In this document: positions 15,686-26,300 of the stretch, one piece after another
How the letters are laid out: each line of letters starts with the position of its first letter
How positions within the stretch are numbered: the stretch's first letter is position 1
NCBI GenBank assembly: GCA_036401335.1
Contig: DASWVC010000141.1
Coordinates: 1 to 40,657, forward strand
Direction of reading: 5' to 3'
Source of the DNA: DASWVC01 sp036401335
GTDB lineage: Bacteria; Verrucomicrobiota; Verrucomicrobiia; Chthoniobacterales; JAFAMB01
Length of the DNA stretch: 40,657 bases
Position numbers and translations under genes: made by a program
The notes under the pieces: generated by a model
What the model saw: the letters and a program-made list of their open reading frames with translations, nothing else
Database searches by the model: none
Told to the model about the DNA's origin: nothing

Positions 15686-16549
15686 CTATAGCTTTGTGCC
15701 TCTACGGCCGGCTTTTCGACGGGTCGCTGGCGACCGCGCCGGGCTGACGCAACAGTGGGGCATGCCGTCGGAAAAACACGCCCAGCACTGCGAGCGCCAG
15801 CGCAGCGCCAGTCCAGCGAGGGCCGTCAGCGTAACAACGGCCACGCAGACGAAGTTTCCTGCTGGCGAGCCCCGCTGCGCCATCCCTCGCGCGACCGGCG
15901 AGACAAGGAAGCCGAGCGCTGCAAGGGCCGCCCAGATCAGACCGTAACTGGCGGCCGGCAGGTCGGTCATCTGCGACCGGGGTGGTGCGCGTAGAATTCC
16001 GGCCTGGCTCCCGCATACTGAGGGCAACAACAAGTGTAAGCGCGGCCGTGACGAGGTTAAGGTAAACTGGAAAACGCAGCGTCGTGCCCTGCGTGAGTCC
16101 CACGGGGAACCTGAGGGCGCCAGCGATCGCGTTTATAAACCCGGGATCATAGATCGCACCGCCGACGAGCATCGCGACAACCATGCCTACCGACTGGCAG
16201 CGGGTGACTTGGTCGAGGACCTGCGGCCATTCCTCGGATCGCCCGCTTTCGGCGAGGGAATCGAAGACAAGCGCCTCGTCCGCGCCGCTCGCCAGGCCCT
16301 CGGCAATGCCGCTGACCAATCGGTTCGCCAGGCAAAGGAGAAAGAGCAACGTCCCGCCGCCGGCCGGGGCCACGGAGAGGACCACCATTTCAATCACCAT
16401 GGCGGCGCCGGCCGGGACGACGAGAGGCCGAGATCGAGGAACAGCGCTGCCAAGACCGGGTAATAGAACCGCGAGTAAAAGAGTACGCTGAAAAGGACAA
16501 AGCGCCGCCAGTTGCGATCGGCGGCATCAGTGGAATTGAAAGTACGCAT
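15686..16549 (-). pseudogene. Broken MFS transporter
   Basis: Pieces of one major facilitator transporter lie in order in different frames. The N-terminus starts at the ATG at 16549 (MRTFNSTDAADRNWRRF, then YPVLAALFLDLGLS). A deletion of roughly 120 bases joins it near 16400 to MVIEMVVLSVAPAGGG and a conserved ASGADEALVFDSLAESG loop, then SVGMVVAMLVGGAIYDPGF. A further frame change gives the later part (ASYGLIWAALAALGFLVSPV, about 15686-15970). The C-terminal helices are missing. No single frame yields a working 12-helix protein. The substrate of the lost transporter is unknown. Confidence 0.75.
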
Positions 16550-16567
16550 TCGAGCTACGCAAGAGTA

Positions 16568-17002
16568 TTGCCTTTCGCGCCGGTGGCGATTGCATACCGC
16601 AATTCGCTCTTTACCGTCACCGTCGTAGTCCTTGCAGCGGTCTTCCTCTTCGCCGGCTTCGCTCACAGCCAGGAAGCAGCGCTGCCTTCCACAGGCGGGC
16701 GGTCGCGCTTGGTGGTAGGTTTGGTCCAGTCGCCACCGTGTTGCATGCGAGGCGAAGACGGTTCCTGGAGCGGCATTAGCGTCGAGTTGTGGCAGTGGAT
16801 TGCCGCTGACCTCGGGATCGACACCGAGTTCCGCGAGAGCACGGTGACCGGACTATTCGACGACCTGGCACCCGGCCGCCCGGTGGACGTGAGCATCGGC
16901 GCGCTGTGCCTGTTTGGAGGCCTGGCGCCCACGCCGCAGGGGGCGGCCCAACCGCGTCCGTCGTCGGCGCGAGGCTGCGGGTCGACGCCGGGCTTCTCTT
17001 GA
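16568..17002 (+). pseudogene. Truncated periplasmic solute-binding / GluR0-like domain
   Basis: The frame opens with a signal-peptide-like segment (about residues 13-34, LFTVTVVVLAAVFLFAGFAHS) from a TTG at 16568 or a GTG at 16583. It then shows the first lobe of a family-3 solute-binding domain: RLVVGLVQSPPCCMRGEDGS, WSGISVELWQWIAADLGI, and a DVSIGALCL strand. The second lobe and any channel or hinge region are absent, and the frame ends in low-complexity sequence. Such domains bind amino acids in ABC importers or glutamate-receptor-like channels. It diverges from the MFS remnant by about 18 bases, so both probably decayed together. Confidence 0.6.
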
Positions 17003-17390
17003 TCGTGCTTGCCTCGATCGCCATCCGCCGCCGCATCAGGCTGAGATCCTGATCGCTCGGAACGTAATGCTCAATCAAATCTGCACGGTCGTTTGGAAGC
17101 GCTCCCAGCGCCGCTCGCGACCGCGAGAGCCGAAAGGTACGAGATAGGCTCCCTCGACGATCTTCTTCAAGCCCACGGTTGCATCCTACCTTCCCAACCT
17201 GCGGCCCACCTAAGTGGCCCGCCCCAGTCCGCGAGGCGCTCCCAGCAGCTTGCAAAGTGCGGTGTGGGTAACCGCCCCCGGGTACGCGACCCCGCAAGAA
17301 GCACTCGCCACGACTGCAAAAGCGGCATCATTCAAAAAGTCGACACAATCGTGAGCGTACGATTTTTGACGTTTTGTCTAGTGACCCCTC
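17003..17390. other. Decayed DNA, nothing identifiable
   Basis: Open frames here on both strands show no convincing motif. A hydrophobic stretch at about 16985-17040 (LLLIVLASIAI in the plus direction, another frame) may be a leftover membrane segment of the solute-binding/channel gene. No complete gene is supported. Confidence 0.4.
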
Positions 17391-17515
17391 GAAGACGCCC
17401 TGCGAGGGTTCTTGAAGACAGGCGGCAACATCGAGGCAGGACGGACACTGGCGCGCATTGCACAGGCCGAAAAATGAAAAGACGCCACCAATGGCAGACG
17501 CAGAGACACACCGCC
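17391..17515 (+). pseudogene. Duplicated C-terminal fragment of the HExxH peptidase gene
   Basis: At 17391-17477 the plus strand reads EDALRGFLKTGGNIEAG, then RTLARIAQAEK and a stop. This parallels EDALQGILEAGGNIEAE of the peptidase gene at 14391-14470. The DNA beyond the stop (about 17463-17512) again resembles 14662-14718 at the peptidase stop. The bases between these two matching parts in the original (about 180) are missing here. It is therefore a degenerate paralogue tail with an internal deletion. Confidence 0.65.
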
Positions 17516-17574
17516 CATCGTAACTCTGGAACCAAACATGGCCTTCTTCAGTGCTCCCACTGGTGGCATTTGAA

Positions 17575-20067
17575 TCAGAACAGTTTGGGTTGGGGTTCAA
17601 CCACCACGTTCTGGTGAGTTAAGAGGTTGTCGGTTACCACGGAATGCAATTCCTGAACTTGAACTAACAAATCGTGAATCAAATCTACCAACTCCTGCCG
17701 ATGCGGTGCTTGCACCTCGATAAAGGAGGAATCTTTTTCCACGAAAAACCTGTACCAGTCAACCCGCCGCACCGCATGGATGAGACGATCGATAAAATCC
17801 AAGGTGTATTGGGCGGGTTGGGAACTTTGGGGCAGGGCCGCGCCCACGAGCTGCGCGCATCGCTCCAGGCAGTACGCCACGGAGCGGGGCATGTCACGAT
17901 TCTGCCAGATCATTTCCAGGATCAGCGCCGGTTCCGATCGGGTCTGGTAAATCCTTCGGTACGCATCCCGGCTGCTCATCAGCCGGAGGAAGGCTGACAG
18001 CTCAATCTCGCGTGCCTGGCCCGGGGCCAGGTTATCGGCCAATGACCTCACCAGCCCGGTCGTGGCGTTCGCAGACACGCCGGCCCGTTCCACGTGCTGC
18101 CCCAGTTCACAGAACCGCCAGCCGTCGTCAGCCAGCATGGACTGCTCTGCCGTGTTGAAGAATTGAGGAACCAGCGCGTTCACGGCTTCCGCCAAACGCC
18201 GCGTGATTTTGCGCGCCTCCGCTTCCGTCGTGAGTTCCCGCCACCGGTTTCGCTGAAAGTGACCCCGCAAGGCAGCCAGGGCGGACCATGCTTCAGGGCT
18301 GATCACCTCGCGAACGCCGTCGGCATTCGCCAGACTGATCCTGACCATCGCGTTGACCGAACCCGTGCTCCGTTTTTCCAGCATCACCCGGTAACGTTCC
18401 TTCACGTTTCCGATCGTTCGCCGTCCGCGCCGCCCGCTGCCTTCCAGGGGCGGCAATAGCCGGTTCCACACCGGGCGGTAGAGCTTGCGTTCGGCCGAAG
18501 TCAATTCCTCCATCTCCACGGTCTCAATCGTGAGGATGATTTTGGCGACGTGTTGCGCCCGTTCCAGGTACCGGCCCATCCAGTAAAACGCCTCTGCCAC
18601 GCGGCTCGTGACGCGGCGTCCTGCCGGCGCGCTCGTCCGGCGCGAAGCCACCTGGATCGCTTCGGCTTCCCGGCCGTCCTCGCGCACCACCCACGTGTCT
18701 TTGCCGCCACCCCCGTGTTCGGTCTCCGTCCGGCCGCGCTCGGTGGCGGAAATCCGGGTCAACGCCCCGTCAAAGACCTCGAACCCAGCCCCGTTCCGAA
18801 GGCCGTAGACGAGAAAATCCTGGTTGCGCCGAACGCGCTTGCCTTCGACGAAACAAACGGTCTCGACGGAATCGTGGATCGGCTGAGCCACGAACAAGTG
18901 CGGCAGGCGACGGATCTCCGTCAGGTTCACGTCGGGTTGATTCGTCGGCAGCACCCGCTCGCCGACGAGCGTCCGGATCTGAAACCCGTCCAGCTTGTCG
19001 AGCACCATCTCCCGCTGATCCAGATCGCCCAGCCAATACGTCGGAAGCGTGGGCAGAACCGGCCACTCGCCCAGGTAATAACGAATGATCACGTTGGAGA
19101 AGTGGAGCAGGGAACGGTCATCGGCTAGCTGCGTGCCGATCGGATTAACCATGGCCACGTGCCCCCGGCGTAAACATTGGGTCAGACCCGCCACGCCGAT
19201 CCGGCTGTCCTTGCGGAATACCAGAGGATCTAACCAGGGGTCTGCCAGCCGGCTGTAAATGACGTCAACGCGTTCCAACCCGGAAACGGTCCGGAGGAAA
19301 AGCTTGTCGTTGAGGGCCGCCAAATCGTTGCCTTGCACGAGCGGAATGCCCATCCGGCGCGCCAGAAAGCTGTGTTCAGAGTAAACCGCGCTGAACGTTC
19401 CGGGCGTCAACAGAACGGCGGTAGGGTCAGATCCCCGGGCCGCCGCTCGCAGTTGCATCAAGATTTTGGTCGGCACGTCGGCAATTGAGGCGATGGCGTG
19501 GCCGGCAAAGATCTCGGGCAGCACCCGCGCCAGCAGACGCCGGTCTTGGATCATGTAGGACAAGCCGGACGGGTGGCTGAAATAATGGTTCTTCACCATC
19601 AGCTGGCCCCCGGGATCGCGGGTAAGGCAGAGCCCGCTGAGGTGCAGAAAGCAGCCCCGGGTTGGCGGGAATTCCACGGCCGACCGCTGGTATTGCGGGC
19701 TGCCGAGAACGAGTGGAACCGGCAACACGCCTTCGGCCAGGATCTCGCGTTTGCCGTACAAGTCCTGCAACAGGCATTCAAAGGCGCGAACCCGCTGCTG
19801 GAACGCGCGCACCACCAACTGCCATTCCTCCTCCTGAAACACCTGGGGCAGCAGGTCACAAAACCAACTGTTGCGCCGATCCGGGGCCGGCAGCTCAAAG
19901 GTCACCCCAAGCTCCCGCAACGTGACTTCCAGGCGCTCCTCAAGGTCGCGTACATCGGCCCGTCGATGAAAACCATGCAGGATCGCTTGGTAAGCCGGGC
20001 GCGGCTTACCGCTCGCATCCAGCACCTCGTTCCAGCCAGGCTCGAGCGCTGGTTCTTGTACACGCAT
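17575..20067 (-). CDS. Circularly permuted ATP-grasp plus alpha-E domain protein
   Basis: The protein has 830 residues. Residues about 1-480 form the circularly permuted ATP-grasp region (formerly DUF404/DUF407), with FPPTRGCFLHLSGLCLTRDP, LVQGNDLAALNDKLFLRTVSG and a MVNPIGTQLADDRSLLHFS stretch. From about residue 485 to the end lies the all-helical alpha-E domain (DUF403), starting RVAEAFYWMGRYLERAQHVA. Proteins of this pair are predicted peptide-bond-forming ligases and usually sit directly beside transglutaminase and DUF2126 genes. Here those genes are at 459-4223, same strand, about 13 kb away. It starts at the ATG at 20067 and diverges from murJ across 193 bases. Confidence 0.9.
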   Translation of the reverse strand: MRVQEPALEPGWNEVLDASGKPRPAYQAILHGFHRRADVRDLEERLEVTLRELGVTFELPAPDRRNSWFCDLLPQVFQEEEWQLVVRAFQQRVRAFECLLQDLYGKREILAEGVLPVPLVLGSPQYQRSAVEFPPTRGCFLHLSGLCLTRDPGGQLMVKNHYFSHPSGLSYMIQDRRLLARVLPEIFAGHAIASIADVPTKILMQLRAAARGSDPTAVLLTPGTFSAVYSEHSFLARRMGIPLVQGNDLAALNDKLFLRTVSGLERVDVIYSRLADPWLDPLVFRKDSRIGVAGLTQCLRRGHVAMVNPIGTQLADDRSLLHFSNVIIRYYLGEWPVLPTLPTYWLGDLDQREMVLDKLDGFQIRTLVGERVLPTNQPDVNLTEIRRLPHLFVAQPIHDSVETVCFVEGKRVRRNQDFLVYGLRNGAGFEVFDGALTRISATERGRTETEHGGGGKDTWVVREDGREAEAIQVASRRTSAPAGRRVTSRVAEAFYWMGRYLERAQHVAKIILTIETVEMEELTSAERKLYRPVWNRLLPPLEGSGRRGRRTIGNVKERYRVMLEKRSTGSVNAMVRISLANADGVREVISPEAWSALAALRGHFQRNRWRELTTEAEARKITRRLAEAVNALVPQFFNTAEQSMLADDGWRFCELGQHVERAGVSANATTGLVRSLADNLAPGQAREIELSAFLRLMSSRDAYRRIYQTRSEPALILEMIWQNRDMPRSVAYCLERCAQLVGAALPQSSQPAQYTLDFIDRLIHAVRRVDWYRFFVEKDSSFIEVQAPHRQELVDLIHDLLVQVQELHSVVTDNLLTHQNVVVEPQPKLF

Positions 20068-20260
20068 CCGCCGAACAGGGAGGTAGCGGCAGCCTGAAAG
20101 GGATGCAAGGGAAAAACGGCAGCGGCCCGGCGGTCGGGCGGAATGTGGTCGCCGCCGGTCCTGCGCGGGCCGGGCTCGCCCCTCCCGGAGGTCTGCCCGG
20201 TACAGCCGGGATTACCCATCCACGCTTGATCGCCGGCAACCTTCCCTTTATCTCCGTCCG

Positions 20261-21859
20261 ATGACAGGACAAGAGCGGCAGTCTGCCACCAAAGCTGCAG
20301 GGGTGGTCAGTGTGGCGGTGATGTTGAGTCGCGTGCTGGGACTATTGCGAGATTTGCTGTTCGCAGCCCTTTTCGGGGCAGGCCGTAACATGGATGCGTT
20401 CATCATTGCATTCCGTGCACCGAACCTTTTGCGCGATCTGTTCGCGGAAGGCGCTCTATCGACGGCCTTCGTCACCACTTTTTCCCGGAAAATCGCCACG
20501 GAAGGGGACAGCGCTGCCTGGAGCCTGGCCGGGAAAATGGCCACGCTGACGGCGGTTTTCATGAGTTTCATCTCCTTTCTGGGCGTGGTCTTTGCCGGTC
20601 CCCTCATTCATCTGCTCGCGCCGGGGTTCGACCCGGCGAAACGGGACCTGACCATCCTTTTGGCCCAAGTGATGTACCCCTTTATCCTTCTGGTCTCCCT
20701 TGCTGCGCTGGTCATGGGCATGCTCAACGCCAAAAACCGTTTTGCCGTGCCGGCACTCGCTTCGAGTTTCTTCAACCTTGGATCGATCGTGGGGGGCATC
20801 GGCCTGGGCTACTGGATGGATCCGCACTTCGGGAACCGGGCACTCGTGGGTTTGGCGATCGGCACCCTCATCGGCGGCTTGCTGCAACTCGCCGTGCAAC
20901 TGCCATCCCTTGGGCAGATCGGCTTTAAGTTTCGGCCTGATTTTCACTGGCGCGATCCCGGGGTGGCCGAGGTGCTTTACCTGATGGCCCCGGCAGTGAT
21001 TTCCAGTAGTGCCGTCCAGGTGAACGTGATGATCAACGGCATTTTTGCCTCGCACTTGGGGGATGGGCCGGTCAGCTGGCTCAACAACGCCTTCCGCCTC
21101 GTTCAGTTGCCCATCGGCGTTTTCGGAGTCGCCATCTCCACCGTCACATTGCCGATGGTGTCGCGAAGCGCGGCCCTGAAAGACCGGGGCGCATTCCGGA
21201 CCACGCTCGCCCGGGCCCTCCGTCTCGCGTTTTTCCTGACCATCCCCAGCACCGTCGGCCTGATGGTCCTTGCCCAACCCATCATTCGCCTTCTCTACGA
21301 GAGGGGCCGCTTTCTGCCGCACGACACGTTTGAGACAGCCTCCGTACTGCAGTTTTACACCATCGGCCTCGCGGCCTATTCCGGGATTAAGGTGCTCGCG
21401 CCCGCGTTTTATGCCATCGGCCAGAAGAACACCCCAATGTACGTCAGTTTCCTGTCCATCGGCGCCAACCTGCTGCTCAACTGGATCTTCACGTTCCGGC
21501 TCGGGCTGGGGCAGCGCGGGCTGGCCCTTTCCACCGGTCTCGTCGCTCTCACCAATTTTCTCGTCTATTACGCCATGATGCGCGCCCAGGCCAAGTCGCT
21601 GGACTCCCGGCGGCTGCTCTGGAACCTTACGCGGGTCGCCCTGGCAGCCCTCGGCATGGGCGCGGTCTGCTGGGCCGGCGACCGTTTTCTGCTTGGTGCC
21701 GCCCACGGAAAACTCCAGCAGGGCGCGGCGCTGGCGGCCGTCGTGGCGGCGGGCGGGGCGACCTACCTGGGTTTGACCTTCCTGTTGCGCATCGAAGAAA
21801 TGCACGACATTCTAGCGCTGGTACAACGCCGCCTGCCCAAGAAGCTTCAGGGTGCCTGA
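20261..21859 (+). CDS. murJ: Lipid II flippase MurJ
   Basis: The protein has 532 residues and about 14 hydrophobic helices, the full MurJ (MviN) length. The N-terminal block (SVAVMLSRVLGLLRDLLFA, then FGAGRNMDAFIIAFRAPNLL and FAEGALSTAFVTTF) is diagnostic, including the conserved arginines and the GA-NMDAF loop. MurJ is a MOP-superfamily flippase that moves lipid II across the inner membrane for peptidoglycan synthesis, so this is a likely essential gene. It begins at the ATG at 20261 without a clear ribosome binding site. The dehydrogenase gene follows 51 bases later on the same strand. Confidence 0.95.
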   Translation: MTGQERQSATKAAGVVSVAVMLSRVLGLLRDLLFAALFGAGRNMDAFIIAFRAPNLLRDLFAEGALSTAFVTTFSRKIATEGDSAAWSLAGKMATLTAVFMSFISFLGVVFAGPLIHLLAPGFDPAKRDLTILLAQVMYPFILLVSLAALVMGMLNAKNRFAVPALASSFFNLGSIVGGIGLGYWMDPHFGNRALVGLAIGTLIGGLLQLAVQLPSLGQIGFKFRPDFHWRDPGVAEVLYLMAPAVISSSAVQVNVMINGIFASHLGDGPVSWLNNAFRLVQLPIGVFGVAISTVTLPMVSRSAALKDRGAFRTTLARALRLAFFLTIPSTVGLMVLAQPIIRLLYERGRFLPHDTFETASVLQFYTIGLAAYSGIKVLAPAFYAIGQKNTPMYVSFLSIGANLLLNWIFTFRLGLGQRGLALSTGLVALTNFLVYYAMMRAQAKSLDSRRLLWNLTRVALAALGMGAVCWAGDRFLLGAAHGKLQQGAALAAVVAAGGATYLGLTFLLRIEEMHDILALVQRRLPKKLQGA

Positions 21860-21910
21860 GCCGACGGCTGCGGGGCAGCATGCCCTGAGCGGACTCCGGC
21901 GGCCTCTATT

Positions 21911-23176
21911 ATGCAGCACACCTACTCCGATCCGACGTTCACGCTGGCTTGTGGTCAGTTCCAGCTCATTGCGGATCACCTGCAGATTCCCACCGATCTG
22001 CGCGAACGCGTCATGTTCCCGAAACGGGGGATCACGGTCTCGCTGCCCGTGCGCATGGATGACGGGTCCACCAGGGTTTTTCAGGGGTACCGGGTCCAGC
22101 ACCACCTCTCCATCGGTCCCACCAAAGGCGGAACCCGGTTTGCCCCGACGATGACCCTGGGCGAAGCAGCCGGCCTTTCGATGTGGATGAGCTGGAAGTG
22201 CGCGCTTGCCGGCCTGCCGTACGGCGGCGCCAAAGGGGGCGTCACCGTGGACCCGCTCGCCCTTTCGCCTCGGGAACTGGAAGGGGTGTCACGCCGCTAC
22301 CTGCAGGAAATGATTCCCTTTATCGGTCCGCACGTGGACATCATGGGTCCCGACATGGGCACAAACGAGCAAGTGATGGCTTGGTTCATGGACACCTACT
22401 CGACGTACCGGGGAACGTCGGTCCCGGAGATCGTCACGGGTAAACCGGTCGCTTTAGGCGGGAGCCAAGGCCGGCGTGAATCGACCGGCCGGGGTGTGGT
22501 TTACCTCGTCGAACGCGCGGCCCACGTTCTGAAATTGAGACTTTCCGGGACCCGGGCCGTTGTTCACGGGTTCGGCAACGTCGGTTCCGTGGCTGCCTAC
22601 GGCCTGGCTTACAAAAACGGCATGCGCGTCGTCGGAATCAGTGACGTGTCCGGTGCGTACCGCAACGATGCCGGGATTGACGTTCGCGCTGCCGAACAGC
22701 ACGTGCAACGACACGGTTCCCTGGCCGGATTTCCCGGTGCGGATCGCATCCCGCCGGACGACCTGCTGACGATTCCGTGCGAGGTGCTCGTGCCAGCTGC
22801 CGTCAGCGCGGTGATCCATCAGGGCAACGCACCCCGGCTTCAATGCCGGATTCTCGCCGAAGCGGCCAACGGGCCGACGACCCTGGAAGCCGACGAGGTG
22901 CTGTCACAACGTTCCCAGGAGATCTTTGTGATCCCTGACATTCTCTGCAACGCCGGCGGAGTCATTGTTTCCTATTTTGAATGGGTGCAGAGCTTGCAAA
23001 GCTTCTTTTGGAACGAAACGGAAGTCATGGACCGGCTTTTTCGCGTCCTTGAACAAGCTTTTACGGCAGTGACTAAACGTGCGCGCGAGGAAAAAATCTC
23101 GCAGCGGCTGGCCGCCCTGGCCATCGGGGTGGAACGCGTGACGCAGGCCAAGAAACACCGGGGACTGTTTCCGTAA
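21911..23176 (+). CDS. Glu/Leu/Phe/Val dehydrogenase family (glutamate dehydrogenase type)
   Basis: The protein has 421 residues, the normal size for the hexameric family. The substrate domain has KGGTRFAPT, KCALAGLPYGGAKGGV (catalytic Lys in GAKGG) and GPDMGTNEQVMAWFMDTYS. The Rossmann domain has VVHGFGNVGSVAA, and late motifs include LAEAANGPTT and DILCNAGGVIVSYFEWVQ. This pattern is typical of glutamate dehydrogenases, which interconvert glutamate and 2-oxoglutarate. Coenzyme choice cannot be read safely. It follows murJ closely and precedes the trehalose synthase gene by 201 bases. Confidence 0.92.
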   Translation: MQHTYSDPTFTLACGQFQLIADHLQIPTDLRERVMFPKRGITVSLPVRMDDGSTRVFQGYRVQHHLSIGPTKGGTRFAPTMTLGEAAGLSMWMSWKCALAGLPYGGAKGGVTVDPLALSPRELEGVSRRYLQEMIPFIGPHVDIMGPDMGTNEQVMAWFMDTYSTYRGTSVPEIVTGKPVALGGSQGRRESTGRGVVYLVERAAHVLKLRLSGTRAVVHGFGNVGSVAAYGLAYKNGMRVVGISDVSGAYRNDAGIDVRAAEQHVQRHGSLAGFPGADRIPPDDLLTIPCEVLVPAAVSAVIHQGNAPRLQCRILAEAANGPTTLEADEVLSQRSQEIFVIPDILCNAGGVIVSYFEWVQSLQSFFWNETEVMDRLFRVLEQAFTAVTKRAREEKISQRLAALAIGVERVTQAKKHRGLFP

Positions 23177-23377
23177 GCCCAGGGCTCCGAAACGGCTGCG
23201 CCTGCCAGTTGACCGGTCCCGGCGCCCTCCGATTTCTCAGTATTTTGAGATTTGCGCCTGGCGCCGAGCCGCCGTTGGGTGCATGAGATTTCAGGCCGTT
23301 GGGAGGGGTGCACCATCCGTCAGGTGGTTGCCCGGACGATCTTCCCAAAGCCACTTTTGCTTCAGTTCATATTTGAT

Positions 23378-26300
23378 ATGCAGATCCAAGGAACTCTAGG
23401 AACTCAGACTTCCGAAGTAACGAAGCCGGCCGCTCCCTTGTGGTACAAGCAGGCATTGATCTATCAGGTGCACGTCAAAACCTTCGCAGACACCAACAAC
23501 GACGGCATTGGCGACTTCCAAGGGCTCTCTGGGAAGCTGGACTACCTTAAGAACCTCGGTGTGACCGCGGTGTGGGTCATGCCGTTTTATCCCTCGCCCC
23601 AGAAGGATGACGGGTACGATATCTCCGATTATTACCGGGTGAACCCCAACTACGGGACGTTGGAGGACTTCAAGCAGTTCCTCGACGCGGCCCACGCGAT
23701 GGACATCAAGGTGATCACGGAGCTGGTCCTCAATCACACCAGCGACCAACACGCCTGGTTCCAGAAATCGCGCCGTGCCGCCGTCAGCGATCCGATGCGG
23801 GATTTTTACGTCTGGTCAGACAATCCGACCAAGTACAAGGACGCCCGCATCATCTTTAAAGACACCGAGATCAGCAATTGGACCTACGATCCCCTGGCCA
23901 AAACCTACTTTTGGCACCGGTTTTATTCCCATCAGCCTGACCTCAACTACGACAATCCCGTCGTGCGGACGGAAATGCTCAAGGTGGTCGATTTCTGGCT
24001 TGACCTTGGGGTGGACGGGCTCCGGCTGGACGCGGTGCCCTACCTGTTCGAACGCGAACACACGAGCTGCGAAAACCTCGCCGAGACGCACGAATACCTG
24101 AAGCAGCTGCGGGCGCACATCGACTCAAAGTACGAAAACCGGATGCTGCTGGCGGAAGCCAACCAGTGGCCGGAAGATGCGGTGGCCTACTTCGGCCGGG
24201 GTGACGAGTGCCAGATGGCCTTTCACTTTCCCATTATGCCGCGCATCTACATGTCCTTGCACATGGAGGATCGCTACCCGATCGTGGACATTCTCGACGA
24301 AACTCCCCGGATCCCCGACAACTGCCAATGGGCGATGTTCCTGCGCAACCACGACGAGCTCACCCTTGAAATGGTCACGGAGGAGGAACGCGATTACATG
24401 TACCGGGTGTACGCACGCGATCCGCGTGCGCGCATCAACCTGGGCATCCGCCGCCGGTTGGCGCCGTTGCTGGGCAACAATCGCCGGAAACTCGAATTGA
24501 TTCACGCCGTCCTGTTGTCCATGCCGGGCAGTCCCATCCTCTATTACGGGGATGAAATCGGGATGGGGGACAACATCTACCTGGGTGATCGCAACGGAGT
24601 TCGCACCCCGATGCAGTGGAGCGCAGACAAGAACGCCGGGTTTTCCCGCGCCAACCCTCATTCGTTGTACCTGCCGGTCAACATCGATCCGGAATTCCAC
24701 TATGAGGCGGTCAACGTCGAAGTTCAGGAAACGAATTTGTCTTCGTTTCTGTGGTGGATGCGCCGGATTCTTGCCATCCGGAAACGGTTTCCGGCCTTCG
24801 GCCACGGTGATTTCCAGATGCTTTCGCCGTCAAACCGGAAGGTTATGGCGTTCACCCGCACTTACGAGAGCCAGACGGTGCTGGTGGTGATCAACCTTTC
24901 CCGCTTTTCGCAGGCGGTCGCGCTCGATTTGCAGAAGTGGGCGGGATGGACCCCCGAGGATACTTTCGGTCACGGCCGTTTTCCGGTCATTCGTGACACG
25001 TCTTACCAGATCACCGTCGGTCCGCACACGTTTTTCTGGCTGCTGCTGACGCCGCCGGACGCTGCCGCCAGCAACGCAGAGGAGGGACGGCCCACCATTG
25101 GCTTCCGCGGCGAAGCGGGGTGGTGGTTCACCCCGGCGGGCCAGCGGTTCGTGGAAGGTGGCCTCACCCGGTACATCCGGCAGACCCGCTGGTTCCGGAG
25201 CAAAAGCCGTGACATCCTGAGCGTCGGGCTGGCCGATGTGGTGGAACTGCCATCTGACCAACCGAGCCAGCTGCTGCTGGTCGGGATCAACTATTCGGAA
25301 GGGCCCCGGGACCTTTATGCCTTGCCCGTGCGCAAGGTGGGCGGCGAGGAAGCCCGCAACGTGGAAATTGACCACCCCCTGGCACTGATCGCAAACCTTG
25401 GGCAGGTTGGTGAATTGCTGGTGGATGCCACCGCCGTGCCTAGCTTTCACCGTGAACTCCTCGCCCTGGTGGCCGGAGGCACCCCCGTAAAATGCCGGAC
25501 CGGGCGGTTGGTGCCCACGGCTTCGCGAAGGCTTGAGGCGTTGTTGGCTGAAGGCCCCATTCAGGCCTCCCGGGCGCTAAAAGTGGAGCAGAGCAACAGC
25601 TCGATCATTTTCGACGACAAAATTTACGTCAAACTGTTCCGCCGGTTGGATGAAGGCTTGAACCCTGACCTTGAGCTGACCAAACAGCTGAGCGAAAAGT
25701 GCGGGTTCGACCATGTGCCCACCTACCTCGGTGACCTCCAGTACGTAGCCAGCGGCCAGGAGCCTGCCGCATTGACCGTGTTCCAGGGTTTTACGCCCAA
25801 CGAACAGGACGGCTGGACGCAAACCCTGGCAGCCGTCGACCGCTACTTCGAGCGGGTGCTGGGAGAGCCGAACTTGCCTGCGCCCCCCACACTCGGCATG
25901 TGGGACGAGATCCCACAGGAACAGCTTCAGGTGATCGAAGGGGTTCACCTCGTGGGTGTGCGGCTCCTTGGGCAACGCACGGCCGAGATGCACCTCGCCC
26001 TGTCCGCTGATCCGGACTCACCCGAGTTCAGTCCCGAGCCGTTTACGCTTCAGCACCAGCGGTCGGTGTACCAATCCATTCGCAGCGAAGCCAAACTCAC
26101 GACCACGCTGCTTAACCGCGTGCTCCCGCAGCTCGACGAGTACCCGCGCCGGCTTGCCGACCAGGTGCTCGCCCGCGCTTCGGAGTTGGTCAGCTTTCAC
26201 GATTACTTGCTTCGAGAACCGATCGACCTGGCCAAAATCCGTATCCACGGCGATTATCACCTCGGCCAAGTGCTTTCGACGGGCAAAGACTACACCATCC

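Noticed and set aside
16776..17297. Minus-strand frame with LIEHYVPSDQDLSLMRRRMAIE
   Set aside because: The segment looks protein-like, but I could not place it in a family, and it overlaps the decayed solute-binding gene, so it is left uncalled.
20456..21805. 449-residue open frame opposite murJ
   Set aside because: Charged, His/Gln-rich shadow of membrane-helix codons; murJ is complete on the plus strand.
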